36,743 nt of DNA, taken from JBDZUZ01 sp040255445 (lineage in GTDB: Bacteria > Planctomycetota > Phycisphaerae > Phycisphaerales > UBA1924). The notes beneath the pieces were generated by a model that was given only the letters and a program-made list of their open reading frames with translations, made no database searches and was not told where the DNA came from. The position numbers were made by a program, and so were the translations under genes. Every line of letters begins with the position of its first letter. The first letter of the stretch is position 1. Of this stretch, positions 15,834-23,173 are shown piece after piece. The stretch is from positions 1-36,743 of the forward strand of contig JBDZUZ010000016.1 in NCBI GenBank assembly GCA_040255445.1. The letters are read 5' to 3'.

Positions 15834-15864
15834 CCGCCGCGGACGCTGAAGGGCGCCGCGGCGG
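15834..15864 (+). other. GC-rich hairpin between Y RNA 2 and Y RNA 3
   Basis: CCGCCGCGG (15834-15842) pairs perfectly with CCGCGGCGG (15856-15864) around a 13-base loop. It starts ten bases after the end of RNA 2 and ends one base before RNA 3. There is no T-run after it, so it is unlikely to be an intrinsic terminator. A processing site or spacer stem is possible. Confidence 0.5.
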
Positions 15865-15865
15865 G

Positions 15866-16003
15866 TTGTCGCGAATGCCGATGGGACTACAGGCTTGGGT
15901 CCTCCTGGTCGCGGGTTCGATTCCCGCCGGCCTCGCTTGCTTGGCGTGGGGCCGTAGCTCAGTGGTAGAGCGGGTAAACGTCTCGTCATTCTCGTCGCGG
16001 CAA
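15866..16003 (+). ncRNA. YrlA-like Y RNA 3 with circularly permuted tRNA elbow
   Basis: The ends pair over 9 bp (15866-15874 with 15995-16003). ATGGGAC (15881-15887) pairs with GTCTCGT (15980-15986) above a conserved internal loop. Between them come, in order: the T arm GCGGG-TTCGATT-CCCGC (15911-15927), the acceptor 3' strand CGGCCTC (15928-15934), a 13-base loop, the acceptor 5' strand GGGGCCG (15948-15954; 7 bp, one G-U), then T and A as positions 8 and 9, and the D arm GCTC-AGTGGTA-GAGC (15957-15971). This is a full tRNA elbow in permuted order with the Y stem in place of the anticodon arm. It matches the known tRNA mimicry of Salmonella YrlA and the gene order rsr-yrl-rtcBA. It shares 18 of 20 bases with RNA 2 at 15872-15891. 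Confidence 0.88.
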
Positions 16004-16007
16004 TTTG

Positions 16008-16059
16008 TCTTGTGGATGGGTCTTGTGGATCGGTCTTGTGGATGGCTCTTGTGGACGGC
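16008..16059 (+). repeat. Four tandem 13-bp repeats ahead of rtcB
   Basis: Four head-to-tail copies of TCTTGTGGATGGG start at 16008, 16021, 16034 and 16047, with one or two changes in the later copies. They fill the leader between the end of Y RNA 3 (16003) and the ribosome binding site of rtcB. The unit is not a multiple of three, has no self-complementarity that I can see, and is not separated by spacers. Confidence 0.9.
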
Positions 16060-16080
16060 TCTCTGAACGGAAGTGTGATC

Positions 16081-17631
16081 ATGGAAAGCAACACGGCGGG
16101 TCCTGGAGTAGCGGGTGCGGGTGCGGCGGTCGCGGAGGAGCAGCGGAACGCTGTGCTCGCGACCGGCGAGGCAACGGGGATCATCCCGGTCAAGGGCGGG
16201 GCGCTCACGCCGATCACGGTGATCGCGACGGACACGATCCGCGCCGGGTTCGACAAGTTCTGCATCCAGCAGGCGATCAACTCACGGTGCGCTCCGGGCG
16301 TGACGGATCTTGTGCTCAACCCCGATGCGCACTCGGGGTACGGCGCGCCGGTCGGCAGCGTGCTGGTATCGCCTACGCACATCTACCCGGGCCCGGTCGG
16401 CGTCGACATCAAGTGCTCGATGAGCCTGCTGCAGCTCGATCTGCCGGAGGATGCGGTGGCGGACCGGGCTACGCGGCGGGCGCTGATCAACGCGATCCTG
16501 GAGCGGACCCCAACGGGGCCCGGCCGCGGCCAGCGGCAGGCGCGCAAGGGGCGGTATGTGGATGCGACCCTGGGGCGCAAGGTGGTGACGCAGGGCGGCT
16601 CGGCGGAGGTGTGCGCGGAGCTGGGGATCCCGGCGGCGTGGGCGCAGCGGTGCGAGGACTGGCGGCACCTGGGCCACGACGACACGGATACCGCGCTGCT
16701 GGAGCGGCTGGACCGCACGATGACGCAACCGGCGGACCACGAGGTCTTCGGGACCAAGATGCGGCAGCTGGGTTCGTACGGCGGCGGCAACCACTTCGGT
16801 GAGTGCGAGGTTGTGCGGGTGCGAGAGGATGATGAAGCGCGGTCGGCCGCGGCGGCGTTCGGGCTGCGCGATGGGCACATCGCGTTTCTATCGCACTGCG
16901 GCAGCCGCGGCTGGGGCGCGCTGCTGGCGGACCGGCAGTTCAAGGCGATGCGCCGCCACTTCGAGGTGTGGGGTATCCCGCTGCCGGGCAACGACCGGCA
17001 CCTGGTGCACGCGCCGCTGGGGACGCCGGAGGCCGATGCGTACCTGAACGACATGGCGCTGGGCGCGAACTTCGCGACGGTGAACCACCTCTTGATCAAC
17101 GCGCTGGTGCTGGAGGCGTTCCAGGAGGTGATGCCCGGTGTTCGGGGCGAGCTGGTGTACCTGATCAGCCACAACATCGCGCGGAAGGAGATCGTTGACA
17201 ACAAGCCCGCGTGGGTGCACCGCAAGGGGGCGACGCGGGCGTTCCCGGCGGGTCATCACGCGCTGCAGGGGACGGCGTTCTATGACACCGGTCACCCGAT
17301 CCTGCTGCCGGGCAACCCGCGGGACGGGTCGAGCGTGATGGTGGCGAAGGCGGGGGCTGCGCTCTCGCGGTACAGCGTGAACCACGGTGCGGGCCGGCGC
17401 ATGAGCCGGACCGCGGCGACCAAGACGCTGGACCAGCAGGCGGTCAACGAGTCGTTCGATGCGGAAGACATCCTCTTCAACGGGCGGAACTACCCGATCG
17501 ATGAAGCGCCGGGCGCGTACAAGGATTTCAATGAGGTACTCTCCAGCGTCGAGAAGGCGGGCCTGGCGGCGGAGGTGGCGCGGCTGCGGGCGCGGTTTGT
17601 GATCAAGGATGGGGATAAGGCGGATGACTGA
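16081..17631 (+). CDS. rtcB: RtcB, 3'-phosphate RNA ligase
   Basis: The product has 516 residues from ATG 16081. An upstream in-frame ATG at 16012 would translate the 13-bp repeats and is unlikely. RtcB joins RNA ends carrying 2',3'-cyclic phosphate or 3'-phosphate to 5'-OH, using GTP and metal. Conserved features are PDAHSGYGAPVG (81-92), the metal Cys112 in GVDIKCSM, GSYGGGNHFGE with N237 and H238, SHCGSRG with H272, H364 in SHNIA, and the guanylated His435 in NHGAGR. The usual GVDIGCGM reads GVDIKCSM here, so this may be one of the divergent RtcB branches. Its place after Ro60 and Y RNAs and before rtcA is that of a classic repair operon. Confidence 0.96.
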   Translation: MESNTAGPGVAGAGAAVAEEQRNAVLATGEATGIIPVKGGALTPITVIATDTIRAGFDKFCIQQAINSRCAPGVTDLVLNPDAHSGYGAPVGSVLVSPTHIYPGPVGVDIKCSMSLLQLDLPEDAVADRATRRALINAILERTPTGPGRGQRQARKGRYVDATLGRKVVTQGGSAEVCAELGIPAAWAQRCEDWRHLGHDDTDTALLERLDRTMTQPADHEVFGTKMRQLGSYGGGNHFGECEVVRVREDDEARSAAAAFGLRDGHIAFLSHCGSRGWGALLADRQFKAMRRHFEVWGIPLPGNDRHLVHAPLGTPEADAYLNDMALGANFATVNHLLINALVLEAFQEVMPGVRGELVYLISHNIARKEIVDNKPAWVHRKGATRAFPAGHHALQGTAFYDTGHPILLPGNPRDGSSVMVAKAGAALSRYSVNHGAGRRMSRTAATKTLDQQAVNESFDAEDILFNGRNYPIDEAPGAYKDFNEVLSSVEKAGLAAEVARLRARFVIKDGDKADD

Positions 17632-17727
17632 TGCGAGCGGGGCGGGGGGCGCGGATCGTTTCGCCGCGTCTCCCGCGGCCGCGGTGATCAGAGTGTCGGT
17701 CGGACCACTACAGGCGGGGTGTTCAAC

Positions 17728-18798
17728 ATGCTTCACATCGACGGTTCACAAGGCGAGGGCGGGGGGCAGATGGTGCGGTCGAGCCTCGCGCTCGCCGCGG
17801 CGACTGGTCAGCCGTTCACGATCACGAACATCCGGGCGAACCGGTCGAAGCCGGGTCTGATGCGGCAGCACGCCGCGGCGGTGTCGGCGGTCGCGGCGGT
17901 GTGCAGCGCGCGGGTGCAGGGTGGGCACGCGGGGTCGAGCGAATTGGTGTTCGAGCCCGGCGCTGTGCGGGGCGGGACGCACCGCGTGAGTGTTGGCAGC
18001 GCGGGGAGCACGCTCCTGGTGCTGCAGGCGGTGCTGCCGGTTCTCATGTTCGCCGATGGGCCCAGCGTGGTGACGATCGAGGGGGGCACGCATGTGGCGT
18101 GGGCGCCGCCGTTTGATTACATCGAGCGGGTGGTGGCGCCGGTGCTGATGCGGCTGGGCGGGCGGATCGCACTGACGCTGGAGCGGCCCGGGTTCTATCC
18201 CGCCGGCGGCGGGCGGATCCGTGTCGAGGTCGAGCCGGTGGGGACGCCGCGGCCGGTGGCTCTGCTGGAGCGCGGCGAGATCCGCACGCGGCGGGCATCG
18301 GTCCTGCTCTCTGGGTTGCATCGCTCGATTGGCGAGCGGCAGCTCGAACGGGTGCGCGAGAAGCTGGGGTGGGAGAGCGATCACACGTGCTACGCGCAGG
18401 TGCAGGCGCACAGCGCGGGGACGATGCTGTCGCTCGAGGTCGGGTCGGAGGGGATCACGGAGCTGTTCTGCGCGCTGGGTGAGCGGGGGAAGTCGGGCGA
18501 GCTGGTTGCGGATGAGGCGATCGAGGCTGCACGCGCGTACCTGGCGTGGGGCGTGCCGGTGGGGGAGCACCTGGCGGATCAGTTGATGGTGCCGTTTGCG
18601 CTGGCGGCGCAGCGCGGGGCGGCGTGCTCGTTTGCCACGGGGCGGCTGTCGCTGCACGCGACGACGAACACGGAGATCATCGGGCGGTTCCTGCCGGGTG
18701 TGTGTGCTGCGCGGGAGACGGGTGAGGGGCGGAATGTGGTGTGGTCGGCGGGGGTGGGGTCGGGGGCGCTGCGTGCGGAGACCCGGGCAGGGGCGTGA
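17728..18798 (+). CDS. rtcA: RtcA, RNA 3'-terminal phosphate cyclase
   Basis: The product has 356 residues from ATG 17728, eight bases after GGCGGGG; GTG at 17719 is an alternative start. RtcA uses ATP to turn RNA 3'-phosphate ends into 2',3'-cyclic phosphates, the substrate form for RtcB. The family start LHIDGSQGEGGGQMVRSSL is present, as are ANRSKPGLMRQH, ERPGFYPAGGG, and GEHLADQLMVPFALAA with the adenylated His at 281. It follows rtcB by 96 bases and probably ends the repair operon. Confidence 0.96.
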   Translation: MLHIDGSQGEGGGQMVRSSLALAAATGQPFTITNIRANRSKPGLMRQHAAAVSAVAAVCSARVQGGHAGSSELVFEPGAVRGGTHRVSVGSAGSTLLVLQAVLPVLMFADGPSVVTIEGGTHVAWAPPFDYIERVVAPVLMRLGGRIALTLERPGFYPAGGGRIRVEVEPVGTPRPVALLERGEIRTRRASVLLSGLHRSIGERQLERVREKLGWESDHTCYAQVQAHSAGTMLSLEVGSEGITELFCALGERGKSGELVADEAIEAARAYLAWGVPVGEHLADQLMVPFALAAQRGAACSFATGRLSLHATTNTEIIGRFLPGVCAARETGEGRNVVWSAGVGSGALRAETRAGA

Positions 18799-18895
18799 GC
18801 GGTCGGCGCTTCGTGCCGCGGCTACATTCAGGCACGCCGTGAGAACGGCTCCGGCCGCCCGGCGGGGCCGGACGACCGCGGCGGGAGGCCTGAGC

Positions 18896-20089
18896 ATGCG
18901 TGTATCTGTGATCATGGTGGCGATGTGCGCGGCGGCTGGCGGTTCGATCGCGTCCGCGGCGAGTTGGGCGCATGCCCGGGCGCATCGGTTCGATGATGGC
19001 GCGGCGGTGGGCGAGCCCGCGTGGCCGGTCGGGCCGTGGATGAAGCTCGCGACCGAGCCATATCCGGGCAAGCAGGACGACATCGTGTTCGTGAGCGATG
19101 AGGTCGGTTTCTATGGGAACGGCAAGGGGCTGATCTACAAGACGGTTGACGGCGGCGAGACGTGGGCGAAAGTGTTCGAGAAGTCGGGGACGTTCGTGCG
19201 GTGCCTGGGGTTTGTGGATGAGAAGCTCGGCTTCGCGGGGAACATCGGGCCGGGGTACTTTCCGGGCGTGACGGATGAGACGATCCTGTACCGCACGCGC
19301 GATGGGGGCGAGACGTGGGAGGCGGTCGAGAACCTCGATGTGCCCGGGCTGGTGAGGCTGTGCGCGATCGAGGTGTCGCGGTTCCCGTTCATCAACGCGG
19401 GCGTGATGGATCACAAGACGCTGATCGCTGCGGGAGGGCGGGTCGGCGGGCCGGCGTTCCTGGTGCTGTCGGATGATCTGGGCGAGACGTGGCGCGGCAT
19501 CGATCTTCGGCCGCACGGCGCGATGGTGCTCGATGTGCACTTCTTCACCGACAAGATCGGGCTGGTGGCGACGTCGACCTCGACAGATGTTCAGGAGTCG
19601 CGGGCTCGGATCATCCGCACCGAGGACGGCGGCGCGACATGGACGACGGTGTACGAATCGACGCGGCCGTTCGAACTGACGTGGAAGATGTCCTTCCCGA
19701 CGCGCGACGTTGGGTACTGCACGATCCAGAGCTACAACCCGGATCCCGCAGCCTCGCAGCGCTTTGTCGCGAAGACGACCGATGGCGGGCGGACCTGGGC
19801 CGAGCTGCCGCTGACGGACAACCACGGTGTGCGTGAGTTCGGCATCGGGTTCATCGATGCAGATGTCGGCTTCGTGGGCGCAGCGCCGCACGGGTTCGCG
19901 ACCACCGACGGCGGCGCTACGTGGGAGCGGGTCGACTTCGGCAACGCGGTGAACAAGATCCGCATCCTGCGCCATGATGACGATGGGGACGGGAAGGTCG
20001 ATCGGGTGCGGGCGTTCGGAATCGGGGTGCATGTGTTCCGGTTGGATGCGAAGCCCGCCGCGGCGGGCGGGGACACGGCGGTGCCCTGA
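18896..20089 (+). CDS. Secreted BNR/Ycf48-like beta-propeller protein
   Basis: The product has 397 residues, starting at ATG 18896 after GGGAGG. The first 22 or so residues (MRVSVIMVAMCAAAGGSIAS and on) look like a signal peptide. At least six BNR/Asp-box repeats follow: TVDGGETWAKV, TRDGGETWEAV, SDDLGETWRGI, TEDGGATWTTV, TTDGGRTWAEL and TTDGGATWERV. These mark a sialidase-like or Ycf48-type propeller. No sialidase catalytic residues are evident to me, so a binding or assembly role is more likely. It starts 97 bases after rtcA; no evidence links it to RNA repair. Confidence 0.85.
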   Translation: MRVSVIMVAMCAAAGGSIASAASWAHARAHRFDDGAAVGEPAWPVGPWMKLATEPYPGKQDDIVFVSDEVGFYGNGKGLIYKTVDGGETWAKVFEKSGTFVRCLGFVDEKLGFAGNIGPGYFPGVTDETILYRTRDGGETWEAVENLDVPGLVRLCAIEVSRFPFINAGVMDHKTLIAAGGRVGGPAFLVLSDDLGETWRGIDLRPHGAMVLDVHFFTDKIGLVATSTSTDVQESRARIIRTEDGGATWTTVYESTRPFELTWKMSFPTRDVGYCTIQSYNPDPAASQRFVAKTTDGGRTWAELPLTDNHGVREFGIGFIDADVGFVGAAPHGFATTDGGATWERVDFGNAVNKIRILRHDDDGDGKVDRVRAFGIGVHVFRLDAKPAAAGGDTAVP

Positions 20090-20286
20090 GGGGGTTGTGA
20101 CAGGAGGACTTCCGCTCCGCGTGTCCGATAGCGCGGCGGACGGGTTTCCCAGTTTCGCCAGCCGGATCAGGTGGGTCACCGGCCGCGGGGACTCGGTGGG
20201 TCCGGATGCGCGGGGCTGGCGATTTCATGTGGGCGCGGTATGGTGCGGGGGCATTCGGCCCTTCCGTGATCCGTTGCGGGGCATCT

Positions 20287-23115
20287 GTGAACACCGACCG
20301 ATACCAGAAGATCACGACGATCCTGCGCGAGGCGCTGGCGCTGCCCGAGCCCGAGCGTGCGGCGTTCATTGATGAACGCTGCGGCGGCGATCTCGAGCTG
20401 CGCGATCAGGTGCGGGCGCATCTGGCGGGGCAGGATCAGCGGACGATCGCGCCGGGTGCAACACCGTTTAATGGTGACGCCGTAAGCGGCGAGCGGGGCG
20501 AGGAGCCTGGCGGGCGAAGCAATGAGCCCGGCGCGGACCGCACCTATCCGGATTACGCAGCGCTCTTCGAGACACCGCCGGCGGATGGGCTCAGCCGACA
20601 CGCTGTGGACTCCGAGTCCGCGGCGGATGATGCGGAGCGCATCGCCAGCCGACGGGGCGCGCTCTTCCCGACCGCGGCGCCGACGCTCGCGGGGCGGCGG
20701 CTGGCCAAGTACGACATTCTGGAGGTGCTGGGCGAGGGCGGGATGGGGATGGTGTACCTGGCGCGGCAGGCGAACCCCAGCCGCACGGTGGCGCTCAAGG
20801 TCATCCGCCCCGGGCTGCTCACGCCGCGGCTGCTTCGGCGGTTCGAGCACGAATCGCACGTGCTGGGATTGCTGCAGCACCCGGGGATTGCGCAGATTTA
20901 TGAAGCGGGTGCGGCGGATGCGGGGTCGGGCCTGCAGCCGTTCTTCGCGATGGAGTATGTCAAGGGCCTGCCACTGACGGACTACGCGGACAGCAAGGGC
21001 CTCGATGTCGAGCGGCGGCTGGAGTTGTTCGTGCGGGTGTGCGAGGCGGTGCATCACGCGCACCAGAAGGGCGTGATTCACCGCGACCTCAAGCCGGGCA
21101 ACATTCTCGTTGTTGAGGATGCGGCGATCGGGCGAGCGCAGCCGAAGGTGCTGGACTTTGGTGTAGCCCGGGCGACGGATCAGGACCTGGCCTCGGCGAC
21201 GATGCAGACCGATGCCGGGCAGCTGGTGGGCACGATCCCGTACATGAGCCCGGAGCAGGTGAGTGGCCGGCCGGGGGATATGGACACACGCTCGGATGTG
21301 TACGCGCTTGGCGTGATTCTGTATGAGCTGCTCAGCGGGAAGTTGCCGTACGAGGTAACGCAGAAGACGATCCCCGAGGCGGTACGGATCATCGGGCTTG
21401 AGGAACCGACCCCGCTCGGCCTGGCGAACCGCACGCTCAAGGGCGACCTGCAGACGATCGCGGCCAAGGCGCTCGAGAAGGACAAGGAGCGGCGGTATCA
21501 GTCGGCGCACGAGCTCTCGCTCGATGTCGGGCGGTACCTGCGGGACGAGCCGATCTCGGCGCGGCCGCCGAGTTCGTGGTACCAGTTCACCAAGTTCGCC
21601 GCGCGGAACCGTGCGCTGGTGGGCGGTGTCGCCGCGGCCTTCCTGCTGCTGTGTCTGGGGATCGCGGGGACGGCGTGGCAGGCGGCGGAGGCGACGGCGG
21701 GGCGCGAACTGGCTGAGGAACAGGGCCGCATCGCGCGGGAGGCCGAGCGGCGGGCCCGCGATGACAGCGAGACGGCCCAGCGCATCAACAACTTCCTGAT
21801 CGGGATGCTGGGCGCGCTCAACCCGGAGGAAGCGCAGGGTGAGATCCCGACGCTGCAAGAGCTGATCGACCGGGCCGCGGCGGATATCGGCGATCAGTTC
21901 GCGGACCGGCCGGCGGTCGAGATCGGCATCCGCGAGACGCTCGGGCACACCTACATGAGCCTGTCGCTCTTCGAGGATGCGATGGCGCAGTACAACGCGA
22001 TCCTCGATGTGTGCCGGCGGGAGTGGGGGGGCAGCGACCGCCAGACGCTCAACGCGCGACGGAATGTGGTTGGCGCTCTCTCCGAGATGGGGCGGTACGA
22101 CGAGTCCGAGCCGATGGCCCGGGAGGTGATCGCCGGTCTCGAATCCGCGTTCGGTCCCGACGATGCTGATGCGGCGAGCGCGAGGATGGAACTGGCCAGA
22201 ATCCTGCAGGAAACCGGCCGCATGGCCGAGGCCGAGCCGCTCTTCCGCGAGTCGATCGAGGTCCTGCGGCGGCACCCCGATCGCATCAAGAACCTGGCCA
22301 CCGCGATGCACAACCTCGGGACAGCGCTCAAGGACTCGGCGAAGTACGAGGAAGGCATCGCGATCCTCCGCGAGACGCTGAAGCTGCGGCTCGACACCGT
22401 CGGCCCGAACCACCCCGATACGTTCTTCACGAAGAACTCGCTCGCCGCGGCCCTGCTGCGGGCGCCCGGTGGCGGGTATACCCAGGAGGGCGAAGCGCTC
22501 ATCCGCGAAACGCTCGACGACCGCACCCGCGTGCTCGGCCCGGATCACTCCAGCACCATCACGACCGCATCGAATCTCGCAGTCACGCTGATCGAGCAGA
22601 AGCGGCTCGATGAGGCTCTGCCGCTGGCCGAGCGGGCCTACGAGGCGTGGCAGACCAAGCTGGGCGATCAGCACCCCAAGACCGTGACGGCGATGGCGAA
22701 TCTTGCGTATCTCTACGAGGATCTGTCGCGGCTGGAGGAGGCCGAGCGGCTCTACCGCCGCGCGGTGGAGATTTCCGGCCGCACGAAGTCGCGCACCGAC
22801 CCCGAGACATGGAGCCCGATCAACAACCTCGCGATGTTGCTGGTCAAACAGGGCGAGCTCGAGGAGGCCGAGTCGCTGTACCGGGAGCTCCTTGATCGGT
22901 GCGACGGCGTTGTGCCGCGGACGCACCCGTACTTCGCGATCTTCCAGAACAACTTCGGCGAGTGCCTCACGCTGGTTGGCAAGTACGAAGAGGCGCAGGC
23001 GAACCTCGAGGAGTCGCGGACGAACATGGCCGCGGTCTTCCCGGAGGGGCACCCGCGGCTGGCCAAGGCGCAGGAGCGGCTGGACCAGCTCAGCCAGCGG
23101 CGGGCGGCGAAGTAA
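20287..23115 (+). CDS. Serine/threonine protein kinase with transmembrane segment and TPR domain
   Basis: From GTG 20287 the product has 942 residues; ATG 20227 is a possible earlier start. I prefer 20287 because NTDRYQKITTILREALALPE is the usual opening of planctomycete kinases of this type. The kinase domain (about 143-420) has the glycine loop GEGGMGMV (149-156), Lys171, HRDLKPGN (265-272) and DFG (290-292). A transmembrane segment follows (ALVGGVAAAFLLLCLGIAG), then a basic coiled linker, then about ten TPR units to the end. The TPR part would be outside if the kinase is cytoplasmic. The gene is convergent with an FHA-PP2C phosphatase 58 bases away. Confidence 0.93.
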   Translation: MNTDRYQKITTILREALALPEPERAAFIDERCGGDLELRDQVRAHLAGQDQRTIAPGATPFNGDAVSGERGEEPGGRSNEPGADRTYPDYAALFETPPADGLSRHAVDSESAADDAERIASRRGALFPTAAPTLAGRRLAKYDILEVLGEGGMGMVYLARQANPSRTVALKVIRPGLLTPRLLRRFEHESHVLGLLQHPGIAQIYEAGAADAGSGLQPFFAMEYVKGLPLTDYADSKGLDVERRLELFVRVCEAVHHAHQKGVIHRDLKPGNILVVEDAAIGRAQPKVLDFGVARATDQDLASATMQTDAGQLVGTIPYMSPEQVSGRPGDMDTRSDVYALGVILYELLSGKLPYEVTQKTIPEAVRIIGLEEPTPLGLANRTLKGDLQTIAAKALEKDKERRYQSAHELSLDVGRYLRDEPISARPPSSWYQFTKFAARNRALVGGVAAAFLLLCLGIAGTAWQAAEATAGRELAEEQGRIAREAERRARDDSETAQRINNFLIGMLGALNPEEAQGEIPTLQELIDRAAADIGDQFADRPAVEIGIRETLGHTYMSLSLFEDAMAQYNAILDVCRREWGGSDRQTLNARRNVVGALSEMGRYDESEPMAREVIAGLESAFGPDDADAASARMELARILQETGRMAEAEPLFRESIEVLRRHPDRIKNLATAMHNLGTALKDSAKYEEGIAILRETLKLRLDTVGPNHPDTFFTKNSLAAALLRAPGGGYTQEGEALIRETLDDRTRVLGPDHSSTITTASNLAVTLIEQKRLDEALPLAERAYEAWQTKLGDQHPKTVTAMANLAYLYEDLSRLEEAERLYRRAVEISGRTKSRTDPETWSPINNLAMLLVKQGELEEAESLYRELLDRCDGVVPRTHPYFAIFQNNFGECLTLVGKYEEAQANLEESRTNMAAVFPEGHPRLAKAQERLDQLSQRRAAK

Positions 23116-23173
23116 CCGAAAGACAAGTCACAGCCCAGCGCAGCGGTGGCGCAGCGTGATCGGGTCACGCCGT

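Noticed and set aside
15948..15971. A normal tRNA gene starting with GGGGCCG and a D arm
   Set aside because: No anticodon arm or T arm follows downstream. The matching acceptor strand and T arm lie upstream, so it belongs to the permuted module of Y RNA 3.
16008..16059. A short CRISPR-like array
   Set aside because: The 13-bp units are directly head to tail with no spacers.
16012..16080. Upstream start of rtcB at 16012
   Set aside because: It would translate the 13-bp repeats; ATG 16081 has a GGAAG upstream and fits the family length better.
20176..23052. Long antisense open frame (958 codons) opposite the kinase
   Set aside because: It is a shadow caused by high GC codon bias; its product is Arg-rich without domains, while the plus strand encodes a full kinase and TPR repeats.
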